From NCBI GenBank assembly GCA_902572515.1, contig CACGGJ010000001.1:62001-126000 (forward strand): 64,000 bases of DNA, read 5' to 3'. The DNA is from an uncultured Pelagibacteraceae bacterium. Lineage in GTDB: Bacteria; Pseudomonadota; Alphaproteobacteria; Pelagibacterales; Pelagibacteraceae. A program made the position numbers and the translations under genes. The notes under the pieces were generated by a model. It was given only the letters and a program-made list of their open reading frames with translations. It was not told the origin of the DNA and searched no databases. Below, piece by piece: positions 39,834-52,133 of this stretch; position 1 is the first letter of the stretch, and the number at the start of each line of letters is the position of its first letter.

Positions 39834-41087
39834 ATGAGAAATAAGTACTCAGTATTTTCGTTAATTAAAAATGCTCTTTCATATCATGAAAATTGGCAAA
39901 GAGCATGGAAAGACCCTAAGCCTAAAAAAGAGTACGATGCAGTTATTGTTGGTGGTGGTGGCCATGGGTTAGCAACAGCCTACTATTTGGCAAAAAAACA
40001 CCAGATGAATAATATTGCTGTAGTAGAAAAAGGTTGGATTGGTGGAGGAAATACTGGACGGAATACTACCATTATTAGATCAAATTATTTATGGGACGCC
40101 AGTGCTGGTTTATATGATCATGCGTTAAAAATTTGGGAAGGTTTATCTCAAGAATTAAACTACAATGTAATGTTTAGTCAAAGAGGTGTAATGAACCTAG
40201 CGCATAATTTACAAGATGTTAGAGATTTAAAAAGACGAACACATGCAAATAGACTAAATGGAATTGATGCGGTTTATTTAAGTACCGAAGAGGTAAAAAA
40301 GTTTTGTCCAATTATAAATACATCACCAGATATTAGATATCCTGTTTTGGGAGGAACTTTACAACGAAGAGCTGGTACAGCAAGACATGATGCTGTTGCT
40401 TGGGGATATGCTAGAGGAGCCGACGAAATGGGTGTTGATATAATTCAAAATTGTGAAGTTAAAGGAATAAAAAGAAATGGAGATAGTGTTGAAGGAATAG
40501 AAACAACTAAAGGATTTATTAAAACTAAGAAAATTGGTGTAGTTGCAGCTGGTCATTCTAGCGTAATAGCTAATATGGCTGGTCTAAGACTTCCACTTGA
40601 AAGTAAACCTTTACAGGCTTTAGTTTCTGAACCAGTAAAACCAATTATTGATACAGTTGTAATGTCTAACGCAGTGCATGCTTATGTTAGTCAATCTGAC
40701 AAAGGAGAATTAGTCATTGGTGCTGGAACGGATGATTATGTTTCTTATACTCAAAAAGGTAGTCATCAAATAGTTGAAGGAACATTAAATGCTATTTTAG
40801 AATTATATCCAATTTTCAGTAGAATGAGAATGTTAAGACAATGGGGAGGAATAGTAGATATTTGTCCTGACGCTAGTCCAATTTTAAGTAAAACTTCAAT
40901 TAAAGGATTATACTTTAATTGTGGTTGGGGTACTGGAGGATTTAAAGCAACTCCTGGATCTGGAGATTTATTTGCTCATACTATTGCAAACGATGAACCT
41001 CACAAACTTAATGCTGCATTTAATTTAAATAGATTTGTAAGCGGTGACCTTGTTGATGAACATGGTGCTGCAGCGGTTGCTCATTAA
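39834..41087 (+). CDS. soxB: sarcosine oxidase subunit beta
   Basis: [53 protein letters not shown]. Confidence 0.94.
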   Translation: MRNKYSVFSLIKNALSYHENWQRAWKDPKPKKEYDAVIVGGGGHGLATAYYLAKKHQMNNIAVVEKGWIGGGNTGRNTTIIRSNYLWDASAGLYDHALKIWEGLSQELNYNVMFSQRGVMNLAHNLQDVRDLKRRTHANRLNGIDAVYLSTEEVKKFCPIINTSPDIRYPVLGGTLQRRAGTARHDAVAWGYARGADEMGVDIIQNCEVKGIKRNGDSVEGIETTKGFIKTKKIGVVAAGHSSVIANMAGLRLPLESKPLQALVSEPVKPIIDTVVMSNAVHAYVSQSDKGELVIGAGTDDYVSYTQKGSHQIVEGTLNAILELYPIFSRMRMLRQWGGIVDICPDASPILSKTSIKGLYFNCGWGTGGFKATPGSGDLFAHTIANDEPHKLNAAFNLNRFVSGDLVDEHGAAAVAH

Positions 41088-41362
41088 TGTTTTTAATAAA
41101 CTGTCCATACTGTGGAGAAAGAGATCAGCAAGAATTTAAGGCTGGTGGTGAAGCTCATATAGAAAGACCTAAGCAACCAACAGAATTAAGCGATGATGAA
41201 TGGGCAGAATATTTATTTATGAGAAAAAATATTAAAGGTGTTCAATTTGAAAGATGGAACCATACACATGGTTGTCGTAAGTGGTTTAATATGGTTAGAG
41301 ATACATCTAACGATGAAATAAAAGCAATTTACAAAATGGGTGAAAAACCACCTTCTCAATAA
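41087..41362 (+). CDS. soxD: sarcosine oxidase subunit delta
   Basis: [28 protein letters not shown]...RWNHTHGCRKWFNMVRDT. Confidence 0.95.
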   Translation: MFLINCPYCGERDQQEFKAGGEAHIERPKQPTELSDDEWAEYLFMRKNIKGVQFERWNHTHGCRKWFNMVRDTSNDEIKAIYKMGEKPPSQ

Positions 41363-41363
41363 A

Positions 41364-44300
41364 ATGACTAAAAACTTAAGAGTAAAATCAAGCGAGTATA
41401 TTGATGAAACTAATAGAATTTCTTTTAAATTTAATGGCAAAACTTATCATGGCTTTAAAGGTGATACATTAGCTTCAGCATTACTTGCAAATAATGTTCA
41501 TTTGGTAGGAAGAAGTTTTAAATATCATAGACCAAGAGGAATTATGACATCTGGTTCTGAAGAACCAAATGCTATAGTTCAAGTAAATCCTGGTACAAAC
41601 ATAACAGAACCTAATGTTAGAGCAACAGAAGTCGAGATTTACGAGGGTTTAGAGGCATCCAGTCAAAATTGTTGGCCAAGTGTAGAATTTGATATTGGTG
41701 GAATAAACAATTTTCTCTCCCCTTTTTTTCCAGCAGGTTTTTATTACAAAACATTTATGTGGCCTGCTAGTTTCTGGGAGAAATATGAATTTTTCATAAG
41801 ACACTCTGCAGGTTTAGGGAAATCACCAACATCAAGTGACCCTGACATTTATGACCATCGAAATATTCACTGTGATGTATTGGTTGTAGGTGCAGGTATA
41901 TCTGGAATATTAGCAGCAAAAAATGCAGCTAAAAATAATTTTAAAACGTTGATAGTTGATGAAAAAAATGAACTTGGTGGCTCAACTATTTTTGAAAATA
42001 ACGAATTTAACAAAATTGATAATAAAACTCCTTCTGAATGGTTAAAAAAAGAAATAAAGGAACTTAAAAATATTAAAAATCTTGAAATAAAAACTAGAAC
42101 AAGTGTAGCTGCTTATCATCAATATAATTATCTTTTGGCTAGAGAAAATCTAACTGATCATTTAGAGGCAAAAGATAAAACAAATAAAATCAGACAAAGA
42201 CTTCTGAAAATTAGAGCTAAGAAAGTTATTTTGGCCACAGGTGCTTTAGAAAGACCCTTGATATTTAATAATAATGATAGACCAGGAATAATGCTTTCAT
42301 CTGCTATTAAAAAATACAGTGAATTTTATGGAGTTGCTTGTGGTAGTAAAAATATATTTTTTACTAATAATGATAGTGCTTACGAAAGTGCTTTGTCACT
42401 ATATAACAAAGGTATAAATGTTAAGGCAATTATTGATATAAGAGAACAATCTGAAAGTAAAATTGTTAAAAAAGTAAAAGAAGCAGGTATTAAAGTTTAC
42501 TGGTCACATACGATTGTTGATACAGCTGGATACAAAAGATTAAATGGTATTTCAATCATGAAACTATCTAATGATGGTACTTCAGTCACTGGAAGTAAAA
42601 TTTCTATTTCATGTGATTGCTTGGGAGTTGCTGGTGGTTGGACACCTGCTGTACATTTATATACACAATCAGGCAGTAAACTAAAGTTTGATGAGGAAAA
42701 ACAAATTTTCTTACCAAATCAGAATACATCCAAACAAATAAGTGTAGGATCTTGTGGTGGAGATTTTAAAATTGATGAAATCATTAAAAATTTAAATCAA
42801 AAGCTTAAAGATAATCTAAATATTAAAGAAACAGATTTAGATAATATTAAAGTTGAGATCGATCAGGAAAATTCAAAAAGAAATATTTGGTTACTTCCTT
42901 CTGATAAACCTTTAGGTAAAACTAAACCATTTGTAGATTATCAAAACGATGCAACAGCTAAAGATATCAAATTAGCATTAAGAGAAGGTTTTAGATCTAT
43001 TGAGCATGTAAAAAGATACACGACTACTGGAATGGGTACTGATCAAGGTAAACTAGGAAATATGCATGCATTAGGAATAATTGCAGATACTGCCGGCGTT
43101 AAAATGGGAGAATTAGGAACTACTACATTTAGACCTCCTTACACACCATTAACATTTGGAACTATTGTAGGTAGAAATGTTGGAAAGTTTTTTGATATTT
43201 TTAGAAGAACCCCAATGAATGATTGGCATGTTGAAAATAAAGCTGAATTTGAAAATGTCGGTCAATGGAAGAGAGCTTGGTACTACCCTATTAATGGAGA
43301 GACAATGCATCAAGCAGTTCAAAGAGAAAGTAAAGCTGCAAGAGAAAGTGCTGGTATACTAGATGCCTCTACTCTTGGTAAAATTGATATTCAAGGAAGT
43401 GATGCTTCTGAATTCTTAAATAGAGTCTATACAAATGCTTGGTCAAAATTAGCTATAGGCAAATGTAGATATGGGCTAATGCTAAATGAAGATGGTATGG
43501 TTTATGATGATGGAGTTACAACAAGATTAGGTGAAAATCATTACATTATGACCACAACAACTGGTGGAGCAGCAAATGTTTTAGGTAAACTTGAAGACTA
43601 TCTTCAAACAGAATGGCCTGAACTTGATGTTTACTTAACCTCTGTAACAGATCATTACGCTACAGCGAGTTTATGTGGACCTAATAGTAAAAAAATTCTT
43701 AAAAAAATAATTCCCGATTTAGATTTATCAGATGAAAATTTTCCTCATATGTCATTCAAAGAGGCTCATATCGGTAATATCCAATGCAGAATAATGAGAA
43801 TTAGTTTTACTGGAGAACACAGCTACGAAATAAATGTTCAAGCAAGTTATGGAAAAGATTTATGGGAAAAATGTATGGAGGCAGGTCAAGAGTTTAACAT
43901 TACACCTTATGGAACTGAAACAATGCACTTATTAAGGGCAGAAAAAGGTTTTATTATTGTTGGTCAAGATACAGATGGAACAATGACCCCTATCGACCTT
44001 CAAATGGATTGGATAGTAAGCAAGAAGAAATACGATTTCATAGGTAAAAGATCTCTTTATAGATCTGATACAATGAGAGAAGATAGAAAACAATTAGTTG
44101 GTTTATTAACAGAGGATCCAAATGAAGTTTTAGAAGAAGGAGCACAAATAGTTTCTGAGTTAAATAAAAGTCCAGTAGAAATGCTTGGACATGTAACTTC
44201 AAGTTATTTCAGTCCAAACCTAAAGAAATCAATAGCACTTGCAGTAGTTAGAGGTGGAAAAGATATGATGGGAAAAAAACTTTTTGTGCCGATGGAAAAT

Positions 44301-44369
44301 AAAAATATTAATGTCACTGTTGCGAATCCAGTATTTTACGATGAGAAAAATGAGAGGTTAAATGCTTAA
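41364..44369 (+). CDS. soxA: sarcosine oxidase subunit alpha
   Basis: SFKYHRPRGIMTSGSEEPNAIVQV, CDVLVVGAGISGILAAKNA, C-terminal GcvT-like domain; start MTKNLRVKSSEY at 41364 preferred over 41340. Confidence 0.95.
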   Translation: MTKNLRVKSSEYIDETNRISFKFNGKTYHGFKGDTLASALLANNVHLVGRSFKYHRPRGIMTSGSEEPNAIVQVNPGTNITEPNVRATEVEIYEGLEASSQNCWPSVEFDIGGINNFLSPFFPAGFYYKTFMWPASFWEKYEFFIRHSAGLGKSPTSSDPDIYDHRNIHCDVLVVGAGISGILAAKNAAKNNFKTLIVDEKNELGGSTIFENNEFNKIDNKTPSEWLKKEIKELKNIKNLEIKTRTSVAAYHQYNYLLARENLTDHLEAKDKTNKIRQRLLKIRAKKVILATGALERPLIFNNNDRPGIMLSSAIKKYSEFYGVACGSKNIFFTNNDSAYESALSLYNKGINVKAIIDIREQSESKIVKKVKEAGIKVYWSHTIVDTAGYKRLNGISIMKLSNDGTSVTGSKISISCDCLGVAGGWTPAVHLYTQSGSKLKFDEEKQIFLPNQNTSKQISVGSCGGDFKIDEIIKNLNQKLKDNLNIKETDLDNIKVEIDQENSKRNIWLLPSDKPLGKTKPFVDYQNDATAKDIKLALREGFRSIEHVKRYTTTGMGTDQGKLGNMHALGIIADTAGVKMGELGTTTFRPPYTPLTFGTIVGRNVGKFFDIFRRTPMNDWHVENKAEFENVGQWKRAWYYPINGETMHQAVQRESKAARESAGILDASTLGKIDIQGSDASEFLNRVYTNAWSKLAIGKCRYGLMLNEDGMVYDDGVTTRLGENHYIMTTTTGGAANVLGKLEDYLQTEWPELDVYLTSVTDHYATASLCGPNSKKILKKIIPDLDLSDENFPHMSFKEAHIGNIQCRIMRISFTGEHSYEINVQASYGKDLWEKCMEAGQEFNITPYGTETMHLLRAEKGFIIVGQDTDGTMTPIDLQMDWIVSKKKYDFIGKRSLYRSDTMREDRKQLVGLLTEDPNEVLEEGAQIVSELNKSPVEMLGHVTSSYFSPNLKKSIALAVVRGGKDMMGKKLFVPMENKNINVTVANPVFYDEKNERLNA

Positions 44370-44925
44370 CTATAATTCAGTTATTAAAAATGAAATTAAG
44401 CAAGAAAGTATTTCTGTAAAGGAAATCTCTCCAGTAATAAAAATTAATTTGAGAGGTAAAAAAAGAGACTTTTTAACAAATGTTGGTAAAAATCTTAATA
44501 TGATCTTACCTACAGAAGCAAACACTTCAACAACGCGTGATAAATTAACAGCAATATGGCTAAGTCCAGACGAATGGATGATAATCTCAAATGAATTGGC
44601 AAGTAAAGACACTAACAAATCCGATCTATATGAAATGTTATTTGATAGTATTTCAAAAAAAAATTTAGGTGCAGTTATCGATGTAACAGATCAATTTGTT
44701 CAATTAGAACTTAAAGGTGAAAATGTCTATGAAATCTTTTCAGCAGGATCTCCCTTTAATTTTAATGAATTTAAAGAAAAGAAAGGATCAACAACTCAGA
44801 CAGTTTTAAATCATGTAGATGTGATTCTGCACCATAAAGATGAAAATATTTTAAATCTGTTTGTTAGAAGATCTTTTGCTGAACATCTTTGTTCTTGGAT
44901 TGAAGACTGTGCTTCAAGATTATAA
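44362..44925 (+). CDS. soxG: sarcosine oxidase subunit gamma
   Basis: IWLSPDEWMIISNE...AVIDVTDQFVQLELKG...VRRSFAEHLCSWIEDCA; follows soxA. Confidence 0.88.
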   Translation: MLNYNSVIKNEIKQESISVKEISPVIKINLRGKKRDFLTNVGKNLNMILPTEANTSTTRDKLTAIWLSPDEWMIISNELASKDTNKSDLYEMLFDSISKKNLGAVIDVTDQFVQLELKGENVYEIFSAGSPFNFNEFKEKKGSTTQTVLNHVDVILHHKDENILNLFVRRSFAEHLCSWIEDCASRL

Positions 44926-44927
44926 AC

Positions 44928-45455
44928 TTATTTTTTTCTTCTATAGTCCCATGGCATTTCAAATTTACCTTGCCAAAGGCCTTTTTTTTCATTTTTAGCA
45001 TTAATTTCGTTTGATATATATTTTTTTGAGTATTTTCTATAAGCTACTGCATAACCGTTTGAAACTAGCCAAGAATTCAGATTTAAATTTCTTTTATAGC
45101 ACTCTCCAATTAATCTTTTATATCTGTCAATATCCAAAATTTTACAAGTTATTACTTTGTTATTTATTTTTTTTTGTAATTTTTGAGTTGAAATTTTTCC
45201 ACATGGATAATCTTTAGTAAAAGTAAAAAAAATTATTGTTAGATATGGTTTTTTACACATTTGCTTGAATTCAGGCGCATCAATTCCATGCAATCTTATC
45301 TTTTTTGAATTTATTTTTATTGTATCACCATCAATAATTTGAGCATTTCCAGAAATTTCTTTAATCTCTTCAGACCTTACATCGTTATATGTGAGAATAA
45401 AAAAAATCGAACAAATTATAATTAAAATTATGGCTTTTCTTTTTGTAAAAAACAT
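44928..45455 (-). CDS. thermonuclease (SNase) family protein with N-terminal hydrophobic signal
   Basis: AQIIDGDTIKINSKKIRLHGIDAPEFKQMC...WLVSNGYAVAYRKYSKKYISNEINAKNEKKGLW. Confidence 0.9.
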   Translation of the reverse strand: MFFTKRKAIILIIICSIFFILTYNDVRSEEIKEISGNAQIIDGDTIKINSKKIRLHGIDAPEFKQMCKKPYLTIIFFTFTKDYPCGKISTQKLQKKINNKVITCKILDIDRYKRLIGECYKRNLNLNSWLVSNGYAVAYRKYSKKYISNEINAKNEKKGLWQGKFEMPWDYRRKK

Positions 45456-45467
45456 ATTTAAAAAATA

Positions 45468-46805
45468 TTAAATATTAGCTAATTTATGTTTAATATAATA
45501 TTTGACATAAAATAGTAACATCAATGATATCAACCATTGAAAGATAGCCCATATATAAAAAAAAGTTTTAAAATCTGCATTTAAATACTTTGCAATGTAA
45601 AAGGATAAAACTGGTACTATAACATTTCTGGCAATATTATTAACCATGGCTTTTTCAGATTTTTTTAAAGCCATAAAAAATCCATTTGATAAGAAAAATA
45701 TTGGATAAGCAGGTAAAATAAATGCAGAAATCTTAAGGTACATCGAGCCATGCAAAATTACCTCTGGATTTGAAGAAAAGAATTTAGGAACAATGTCAGC
45801 ACTTATAAAAATAACTACACCAGCGATTAACATTATAAATAGACCGTATTTTATTGAGGTAAAATAGGATTGCTCCACTCTATCGTAATATTTTGCACCA
45901 ATATTTTGCGCTATTATAGAAATTATTGCTGTATTAATTCCTAATATTGGTAACAAAACTACTTGCTCAATTCTTGTGGCAGATCCATACCCTGCTACAG
46001 CATATTCACCAAATAACCCAACATATGTAAAAACAATTGTTGCAGCAATAGAATACCCTAATATTGCAATTGTGATTGGCATTGATTGAAAAAAAATATT
46101 TTTTAAGAAAAAAAATTTAGCTTTGAAATGGTCTAAAGTTATTTGTTTAATTCTTTGGTTATTTAATATTTTTATCAAAATAACCAACAAAGATACAAAT
46201 TGAGCAATTAAAGTTGCTATCCCAATACCAGTTATTCCTAATGGTGGTATAAATAAAAAACCAAATATAAAAATTGGATTTAAAATAATGTTTAAGAAAA
46301 AAGAGAATATTAGAACATTTCTATAAGTTTTAGTATCTCCTTCTGCGTGTAAGAATGAATTTAATGCTACTACTAAAATAAATAATATCGTGCCTAAAAA
46401 AATTACATTTATATATTCGAGTCCAAGAATTGTTACTTCTTGAGAGGAATTCATTAATAGGAATATCTTTTCACCAAAAGCAAATCCTAAAATAGATACA
46501 AATATCGAGATTATAATAGAATAAATGATTACATTTCCAAAATAACTTAAAACATTTTTTTCGTTTTTTTCTCCGATACTGCTGCCAATCAAAGATGTTC
46601 CCGCTACGGTAACTCCAATGGATGTCGCAATAATCAAAAAATATATCGGAAAAGACTTGCTCAAAGCAGATAAGGCTTCTGGCGATATTTTTCCTGCATA
46701 AAAAGTATCTACGATTGTATAAAGTGTTTGGAATAAGGTTCCTACACTTGCTGGTACAGCAAGTTTTCTTACTAACAACGAAACTTCATCTTTTAATAAA
46801 TTCAT
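45468..46805 (-). CDS. MATE-family efflux transporter
   Basis: LAVPASVGTLFQTLYTIVDTFYAGKISPEALSALS, multi-TM MATE architecture. Confidence 0.92.
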   Translation of the reverse strand: MNLLKDEVSLLVRKLAVPASVGTLFQTLYTIVDTFYAGKISPEALSALSKSFPIYFLIIATSIGVTVAGTSLIGSSIGEKNEKNVLSYFGNVIIYSIIISIFVSILGFAFGEKIFLLMNSSQEVTILGLEYINVIFLGTILFILVVALNSFLHAEGDTKTYRNVLIFSFFLNIILNPIFIFGFLFIPPLGITGIGIATLIAQFVSLLVILIKILNNQRIKQITLDHFKAKFFFLKNIFFQSMPITIAILGYSIAATIVFTYVGLFGEYAVAGYGSATRIEQVVLLPILGINTAIISIIAQNIGAKYYDRVEQSYFTSIKYGLFIMLIAGVVIFISADIVPKFFSSNPEVILHGSMYLKISAFILPAYPIFFLSNGFFMALKKSEKAMVNNIARNVIVPVLSFYIAKYLNADFKTFFYIWAIFQWLISLMLLFYVKYYIKHKLANI

Positions 46806-46819
46806 TAATTTAAGATTTG

Positions 46820-47725
46820 TTAATACTCTTTCTGGAAGATATGTCTTTTTCCTGCTTCTTTAGCAAGATTAATTTGTTTTTGTCTCATCCTAAATCTTGA
46901 TTTTTGATGATCTGTTAAATTGTCGTGACAATTTGGACATGAAACACCCTCTTCATATTTTTTTGATTTTTTATCCTTACGAGATACAGGCTTCCTACAA
47001 CCGCTACACATTGAGTAAGAACCAACTTTTAGACCATGTTTTAAACTAATCCTGTTATCAAAAACAAAGCATTCACCTTTCCATAAACTTTTTTTCTTAT
47101 TTATTTTTTTAAGATAATTTAAAATTCCACCATTTAACTGATAAATGTTATTAAACCCTTTATTCTCCAAATATACAGATGCCTTTTCACAACGAATTCC
47201 ACCAGTACAAAACATAGCTATAGGTTGATTTTTTTTTAATTTTTTTAGATATTTTGGAAAATCTCTAAAGTTATCAACATCAGGATTGATTGCTCCCTTA
47301 AATGTTCCAACATCATACTCAAATGGTTTTCTTGCATCTATAAGAACAGTATCCTGTTCTTTAATCAGCTTATTCCATTTGATTGGATCTACATGGCTAT
47401 CCTTTTTCTTTATTCTTTTGTTTAAAATTAAATTCATAGGAACAACCTCGTTTTTGATTTTCACTTTAGGTTTATGAAATGGTTGGAATAAGCTTTTAGA
47501 CTTATTGCTGCTGTTAAATTCTTTAAATTTAAAAGCTCTTTTTAAATTGTTAATTGTGAATTTAATGTCTGCAGCTTTACCAGAGATAGTTCCATTTACC
47601 CCTTCATTAGATATAATTATCGTACCTCTAATGTTTTTCTTTTTTAAAGTTTCTAATAAAACTTTTTGACTTTTCTTTAGATAAGAAATTTTGACAAATT
47701 TATAAAAACCAACTACTTCAAACAT
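46820..47725 (-). CDS. trhO: rhodanese-domain tRNA uridine hydroxylase (TrhO/YceA family)
   Basis: TIIISNEGVNGTISG, DARKPFEYDVGTFKGAINP, MFCTGGIRCEKASVYLENKGF, C-terminal Cys-rich region. Confidence 0.88.
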   Translation of the reverse strand: MFEVVGFYKFVKISYLKKSQKVLLETLKKKNIRGTIIISNEGVNGTISGKAADIKFTINNLKRAFKFKEFNSSNKSKSLFQPFHKPKVKIKNEVVPMNLILNKRIKKKDSHVDPIKWNKLIKEQDTVLIDARKPFEYDVGTFKGAINPDVDNFRDFPKYLKKLKKNQPIAMFCTGGIRCEKASVYLENKGFNNIYQLNGGILNYLKKINKKKSLWKGECFVFDNRISLKHGLKVGSYSMCSGCRKPVSRKDKKSKKYEEGVSCPNCHDNLTDHQKSRFRMRQKQINLAKEAGKRHIFQKEY

Positions 47726-48375
47726 TATAATTTTCTACAAACAGTCATTCCATCACCAAGAGGAATTATTAACTTTTCAACCCTTGTATCCTTTGAGATA
47801 TGACTATTAAACTCTTTAATATTTTTAGTAAATTTATCATTATTGTTTTCATTCACAACTTCTCCATACCATAAAACATTATCAATGATTATTAGACCAT
47901 TTTTGTTCAATAATTGTAAAGAACGTTCATAGTATTCGATATAATTCATTTTATCAGCATCAATAAAAACTAAATCAAACTTTTCATTTTTAATTTCATT
48001 TAAACTTTCTAAAGCAGGTTTAATTAATGTTTTTATTTTATGATCTTGATTAGCTTTTTTAAAAAAATCTATTGCAACTTTATTTGTTTCTTCATTTTTA
48101 TCTAAAGCAATTATTTTGCCGTCATCTGATAATGCCAAAGCCATAGATAACGTACTTAATCCTGTAAATGTACCTATCTCTAAAATTTTTTTGATATTTG
48201 AAATTTTTATAATTAAATGCAGAAATTGACTTTGTGAAATTGAAATTTGCATTCTTTTGATATCACCAAGAGAAGTGTTGTAATCAATTATTTCTTTTTG
48301 GACTGGATGTAAATTAAATCCATGACTTAAAATATACTCTTGGAGATCTTTAGTTATATTTAGGTCTGAACCCAT
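47725..48375 (-). CDS. O-methyltransferase (CCoAOMT-like)
   Basis: ILEIGTFTGLSTLSMALALSDDGKIIALD, FDLVFIDADKMNYIEYYERSLQLL, LIIIDNVLWYGEV. Confidence 0.9.
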   Translation of the reverse strand: MGSDLNITKDLQEYILSHGFNLHPVQKEIIDYNTSLGDIKRMQISISQSQFLHLIIKISNIKKILEIGTFTGLSTLSMALALSDDGKIIALDKNEETNKVAIDFFKKANQDHKIKTLIKPALESLNEIKNEKFDLVFIDADKMNYIEYYERSLQLLNKNGLIIIDNVLWYGEVVNENNNDKFTKNIKEFNSHISKDTRVEKLIIPLGDGMTVCRKL

Positions 48376-48380
48376 AAATT

Positions 48381-49844
48381 CTAAAGTTTTTTCTTTAAAA
48401 TCTCATTAACTAATTGAGGATTTGCTTTTCCACCAGAAACTTTCATTACTTGACCTACAAAGAAACCAAATAATTTAACTTTACCTGATTTATATTCGGT
48501 AGCTTTGTCTCTGTTATCATCAATAACCTTATCTATCAGTGCCTCAAGTGCTTTTGGATCACTCTCTTGTTTTAAACCTTTTTCTTCAACAATTTTCTGA
48601 GGATCTTTGTCGCCTTCCATCATTTGTTCAAAAACTGTTTTTGCAATTTTTCCAGAAATTGTTCCGTCTTTAATTAAATTAATTAATTTTGATAAGTTGC
48701 CTGCGCTTATTGGGCTTTCAGTTATTTCTAAATTTTTTTCATTTAACGCTGCAAATAATTCACCAATTATCCAATTTGTTGCAAGTTTTACATCAGACTT
48801 CTTAATTACATTTTCAAAGTAATTTGATGTTTCAATATCAGAAACTAAAATGTTTGCTTCATAGGGAGATAACTTGAATTTTTCTATAAATCTTTTTTTC
48901 TTTTCATCTGGTAACTCTGGAATTTCTGATTTTAAGTTTTCAATAAAATCATCTGAAACTTCTAATGGCAATAAATCTGGATCTGGAAAATATCTATAAT
49001 CATGAGCATCTTCTTTTGATCTCATTGATCTAGTTTCATTCTTTTTGGTATCAAAAAGTCTTGTTTCTTGATCAATCGTTTGACCATCCTCAATTAAATC
49101 AACTTGTCTATTAGCTTCGTATTCAATTGCCATCTGCATGAACTTTATTGAGTTAACATTTTTGATCTCACATCGGGTTCCAAACTCTTTTGAACCTTTT
49201 TTTCTAACAGATACATTTACATCGGCTCTTAAAGATCCTTCCTGCATGTTTCCATCACAGGTGCCTAAATATCTCATTATAGATCTTAATTTTTTAATAT
49301 ATGCATTTACTTCATCTGGGGACCTTAGGTCAGGTTTACTTACAATTTCCATTAAAGCCACACCTGATCTATTTAAATCTACAAAAGTATTTTTAGGATC
49401 TAAATCATGAATGCTTTTACCTGCATCTTGCTCCAAGTGTAATCTTTCTATACCTACTTCTTTTTGACCATCTGGCATATCAAGTATTACTTTACCCTCA
49501 CCTACAATTGGATCTTTGAATTGTGAGATTTGATATCCCTGAGGTAAGTCTGCATAAAAATAATTTTTTCTATCAAAGATAGATCTCTTATTGATTTTAG
49601 CTTTTAAACCAATTCCTGTTTTGATAGCTTGTTTTACGCAATACTCGTTTATTACCGGCAACATTCCTGGAAATGCTGCATCAACTAAACTTACTTGAGT
49701 ATTTGGCTCAGCTCCAAATTTGGTTGCCGATGTTGAAAATAATTTTGACTCAGATGTAACTTGTGCATGAACTTCTAAACCAATCACAACTTCATATTGA
49801 TTATCATGTCTATTAATTAGATATTCAGATTTGTTCTTACTCAC
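48381..49844 (-). CDS. gatB: Asp-tRNA(Asn)/Glu-tRNA(Gln) amidotransferase subunit B
   Basis: [53 protein letters not shown]. Confidence 0.97.
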   Translation of the reverse strand: MSKNKSEYLINRHDNQYEVVIGLEVHAQVTSESKLFSTSATKFGAEPNTQVSLVDAAFPGMLPVINEYCVKQAIKTGIGLKAKINKRSIFDRKNYFYADLPQGYQISQFKDPIVGEGKVILDMPDGQKEVGIERLHLEQDAGKSIHDLDPKNTFVDLNRSGVALMEIVSKPDLRSPDEVNAYIKKLRSIMRYLGTCDGNMQEGSLRADVNVSVRKKGSKEFGTRCEIKNVNSIKFMQMAIEYEANRQVDLIEDGQTIDQETRLFDTKKNETRSMRSKEDAHDYRYFPDPDLLPLEVSDDFIENLKSEIPELPDEKKKRFIEKFKLSPYEANILVSDIETSNYFENVIKKSDVKLATNWIIGELFAALNEKNLEITESPISAGNLSKLINLIKDGTISGKIAKTVFEQMMEGDKDPQKIVEEKGLKQESDPKALEALIDKVIDDNRDKATEYKSGKVKLFGFFVGQVMKVSGGKANPQLVNEILKKKL

Positions 49845-51298
49845 TTAATCCACCAATCATTAATATTGTTTTTAAAATTAATTTTTTCTTCCATAGCATA
49901 TGCAATGTTTAAAATATTTTGTTCATCAAAAGCTTTACCGATTATCTGTAATCCTAATGGATATCCTTTGGCATCATGGCCTGCGGGTATAGAAATTCCA
50001 GGTAAACCTGCTAAATTTACAGGAACAGTAAAAATATCATTTAAATACATTGAAACCGGATCATTTGTTTTTTCACCAATTTTAAACGCAGAACTTGGAG
50101 TAGATGGGGTTAGAATTACATCAACTTTTTTATAAGCATCATCAAAATCATTTTTAATAAGTTTTCTTACCTTTTGTGCTTTAAGATAATAAGCATCATA
50201 ATATCCTGAAGATAAAACATAAGTTCCAATCATTATTCTTCTTTGAACTTCAGCACCAAATCCTTCAGATCTAGTTTTTTCATACATATCAATAAGATTT
50301 TCTCCTTCAGCTCTAAAACCGTATTTAACACCGTCGTATCTAGCCAAATTAGATGAGGCCTCTGCTGGTGCTACTATGTAATAAGTTGGTAGTGCATAAT
50401 TAGTATGAGGTAGAGATATATCTATAATCTCAGCACCACAATCTTTTGCGTATTCAATACCTTTTTTCCATAGCTCTTCTATTTCTTTAGGCATGCCATC
50501 TACTCTATATTCTTTGGGTATTCCTATTTTTTTACCTTTGATATCTTTTGTTAATTCTTTGCTGTAATCTTTTCTTTTAAAATCTATTGAAGTAGAATCT
50601 TTTTCATCATAAGTGCTAATAACTTCCTGTAACAATGCACAATCTTTAACATTTTGTGCCATTGGACCAGCTTGATCTAGGGATGATGCAAATGCTACAA
50701 TTCCATATCTAGAGCAACTACCATAAGTAGGTTTTAATCCGACCGTTCCAGTAAATGAAGCAGGCTGTCTTATAGATCCACCTGTATCTGTTCCAATAGT
50801 TATTGGTGTTAATTGTGCTGCTACAGCAGAAGACGATCCACCTGAAGAACCTCCCGGAACTAAATTCTTATCAATTGGGTTTTGTACATTACCAAAAAAA
50901 CTAGTTTCATTAGATGAACCCATCGCAAATTCATCACAATTTAATTTACCCATTAGGATAGCTCCTTCATTCCAAATATTTTGTGTGACAGTTGACTCGT
51001 AAGTTGGAACGAAGTTATTTAAAATCTTACTACCAGCTGTAGTTCTTAAATCTTTTGTGCAAAATAAATCTTTTACAGCCATTGGAATACCAGGCAGTTT
51101 TAAATCCAGATTAGGTTTTTCATCAAACTTCTTTGCTTTATTAAAAGCATTTGCATAATCTTCAGTTATATATGCATTTAATTCTTTTGATTTTTCTGAT
51201 CTTTCCACAAATGCTTTAGTAACTTCACTTGAGGAAAGTTTTTTACTTTTTATATTTTCTACTAACTCAGATAATGATTGTTTAGTTATATCTGACAT
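49841..51298 (-). CDS. gatA: Asp-tRNA(Asn)/Glu-tRNA(Gln) amidotransferase subunit A
   Basis: [57 protein letters not shown]. Confidence 0.97.
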   Translation of the reverse strand: MSDITKQSLSELVENIKSKKLSSSEVTKAFVERSEKSKELNAYITEDYANAFNKAKKFDEKPNLDLKLPGIPMAVKDLFCTKDLRTTAGSKILNNFVPTYESTVTQNIWNEGAILMGKLNCDEFAMGSSNETSFFGNVQNPIDKNLVPGGSSGGSSSAVAAQLTPITIGTDTGGSIRQPASFTGTVGLKPTYGSCSRYGIVAFASSLDQAGPMAQNVKDCALLQEVISTYDEKDSTSIDFKRKDYSKELTKDIKGKKIGIPKEYRVDGMPKEIEELWKKGIEYAKDCGAEIIDISLPHTNYALPTYYIVAPAEASSNLARYDGVKYGFRAEGENLIDMYEKTRSEGFGAEVQRRIMIGTYVLSSGYYDAYYLKAQKVRKLIKNDFDDAYKKVDVILTPSTPSSAFKIGEKTNDPVSMYLNDIFTVPVNLAGLPGISIPAGHDAKGYPLGLQIIGKAFDEQNILNIAYAMEEKINFKNNINDWWIK

Positions 51299-51585
51299 TA
51301 TTCAATTACCTTTGGTACTACAAAATAATCTTCATTTTCCTTAGGAGAATTTTTTATTACTTGATCTCTTAAGTTTTTACTTTTTACTTTATCTGATCTT
51401 AGTTTTAGAGTTGTTTCAGCAACAGAAGTTAATGGTTCAACATTGTCAGTTTTTAATTCGTTAAGTTTTTCAATAAAATCGAAAATTGAATTTAAATCTC
51501 CTGCAAGTTTCTCTGCTTTTTTCTCATCTACAGAAATTCTTGATAGTTTAGATATGTGTTTTATTGTTTTAAGATCGATGCTCAT
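51298..51585 (-). CDS. gatC: Asp-tRNA(Asn)/Glu-tRNA(Gln) amidotransferase subunit C
   Basis: [41 protein letters not shown]; start at 51585 preferred over 51615. Confidence 0.93.
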   Translation of the reverse strand: MSIDLKTIKHISKLSRISVDEKKAEKLAGDLNSIFDFIEKLNELKTDNVEPLTSVAETTLKLRSDKVKSKNLRDQVIKNSPKENEDYFVVPKVIE

Positions 51586-51635
51586 ATGGTATTTAAATAT
51601 GTCGCAAACTATCACTTAAGTTTAAAATATACAAT

Positions 51636-52091
51636 ATGATCACTATTGAAGAATTCAAAAAAAAACAGTCTGAAACCTCTAGATTGATTGGTTTAGATCT
51701 TGGTTCAAAAAGAATCGGTGTATCAATTTGTGATGAAAAACAGTCAATAGCCACACCTTTTAAAACAATCAATAAAACCAATAATGATGATCTAATCAAC
51801 GAATTGAAAAAAATAATAGAGGAAAACAATATTAAAGGAATTATAATTGGATATCCAATTAACATGGATGGTTCATTAGGTCCCTCTGCTCAATCAGTAA
51901 GTGATGTGTCTAAAAATATAGACAAAAATGTAGATGTAGATGTTTGCTTATGGGATGAAAGACTTTCAACTGTTGGGGCATTTAATCTATCTAGTCAGCT
52001 TGATGTTAATGTTTCTAAGCGTGAAAAAAACATAGATCAAAATGCAGCTGCATTTATTCTTCAAGGAGCTATAGATTATTTAAATAATTAA
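51636..52091 (+). CDS. ruvX: Holliday junction resolvase-like pre-16S rRNA nuclease (YqgF/RuvX)
   Basis: RLIGLDLGSKRIGVSICDEKQSIATPF, GYPINMDGSLGPSAQ, WDERLST. Confidence 0.93.
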   Translation: MITIEEFKKKQSETSRLIGLDLGSKRIGVSICDEKQSIATPFKTINKTNNDDLINELKKIIEENNIKGIIIGYPINMDGSLGPSAQSVSDVSKNIDKNVDVDVCLWDERLSTVGAFNLSSQLDVNVSKREKNIDQNAAAFILQGAIDYLNN

Positions 52092-52133
52092 TCCTTGCCA
52101 TTTAGGGGCTTTATAGCTATAGAGTTAATTTTA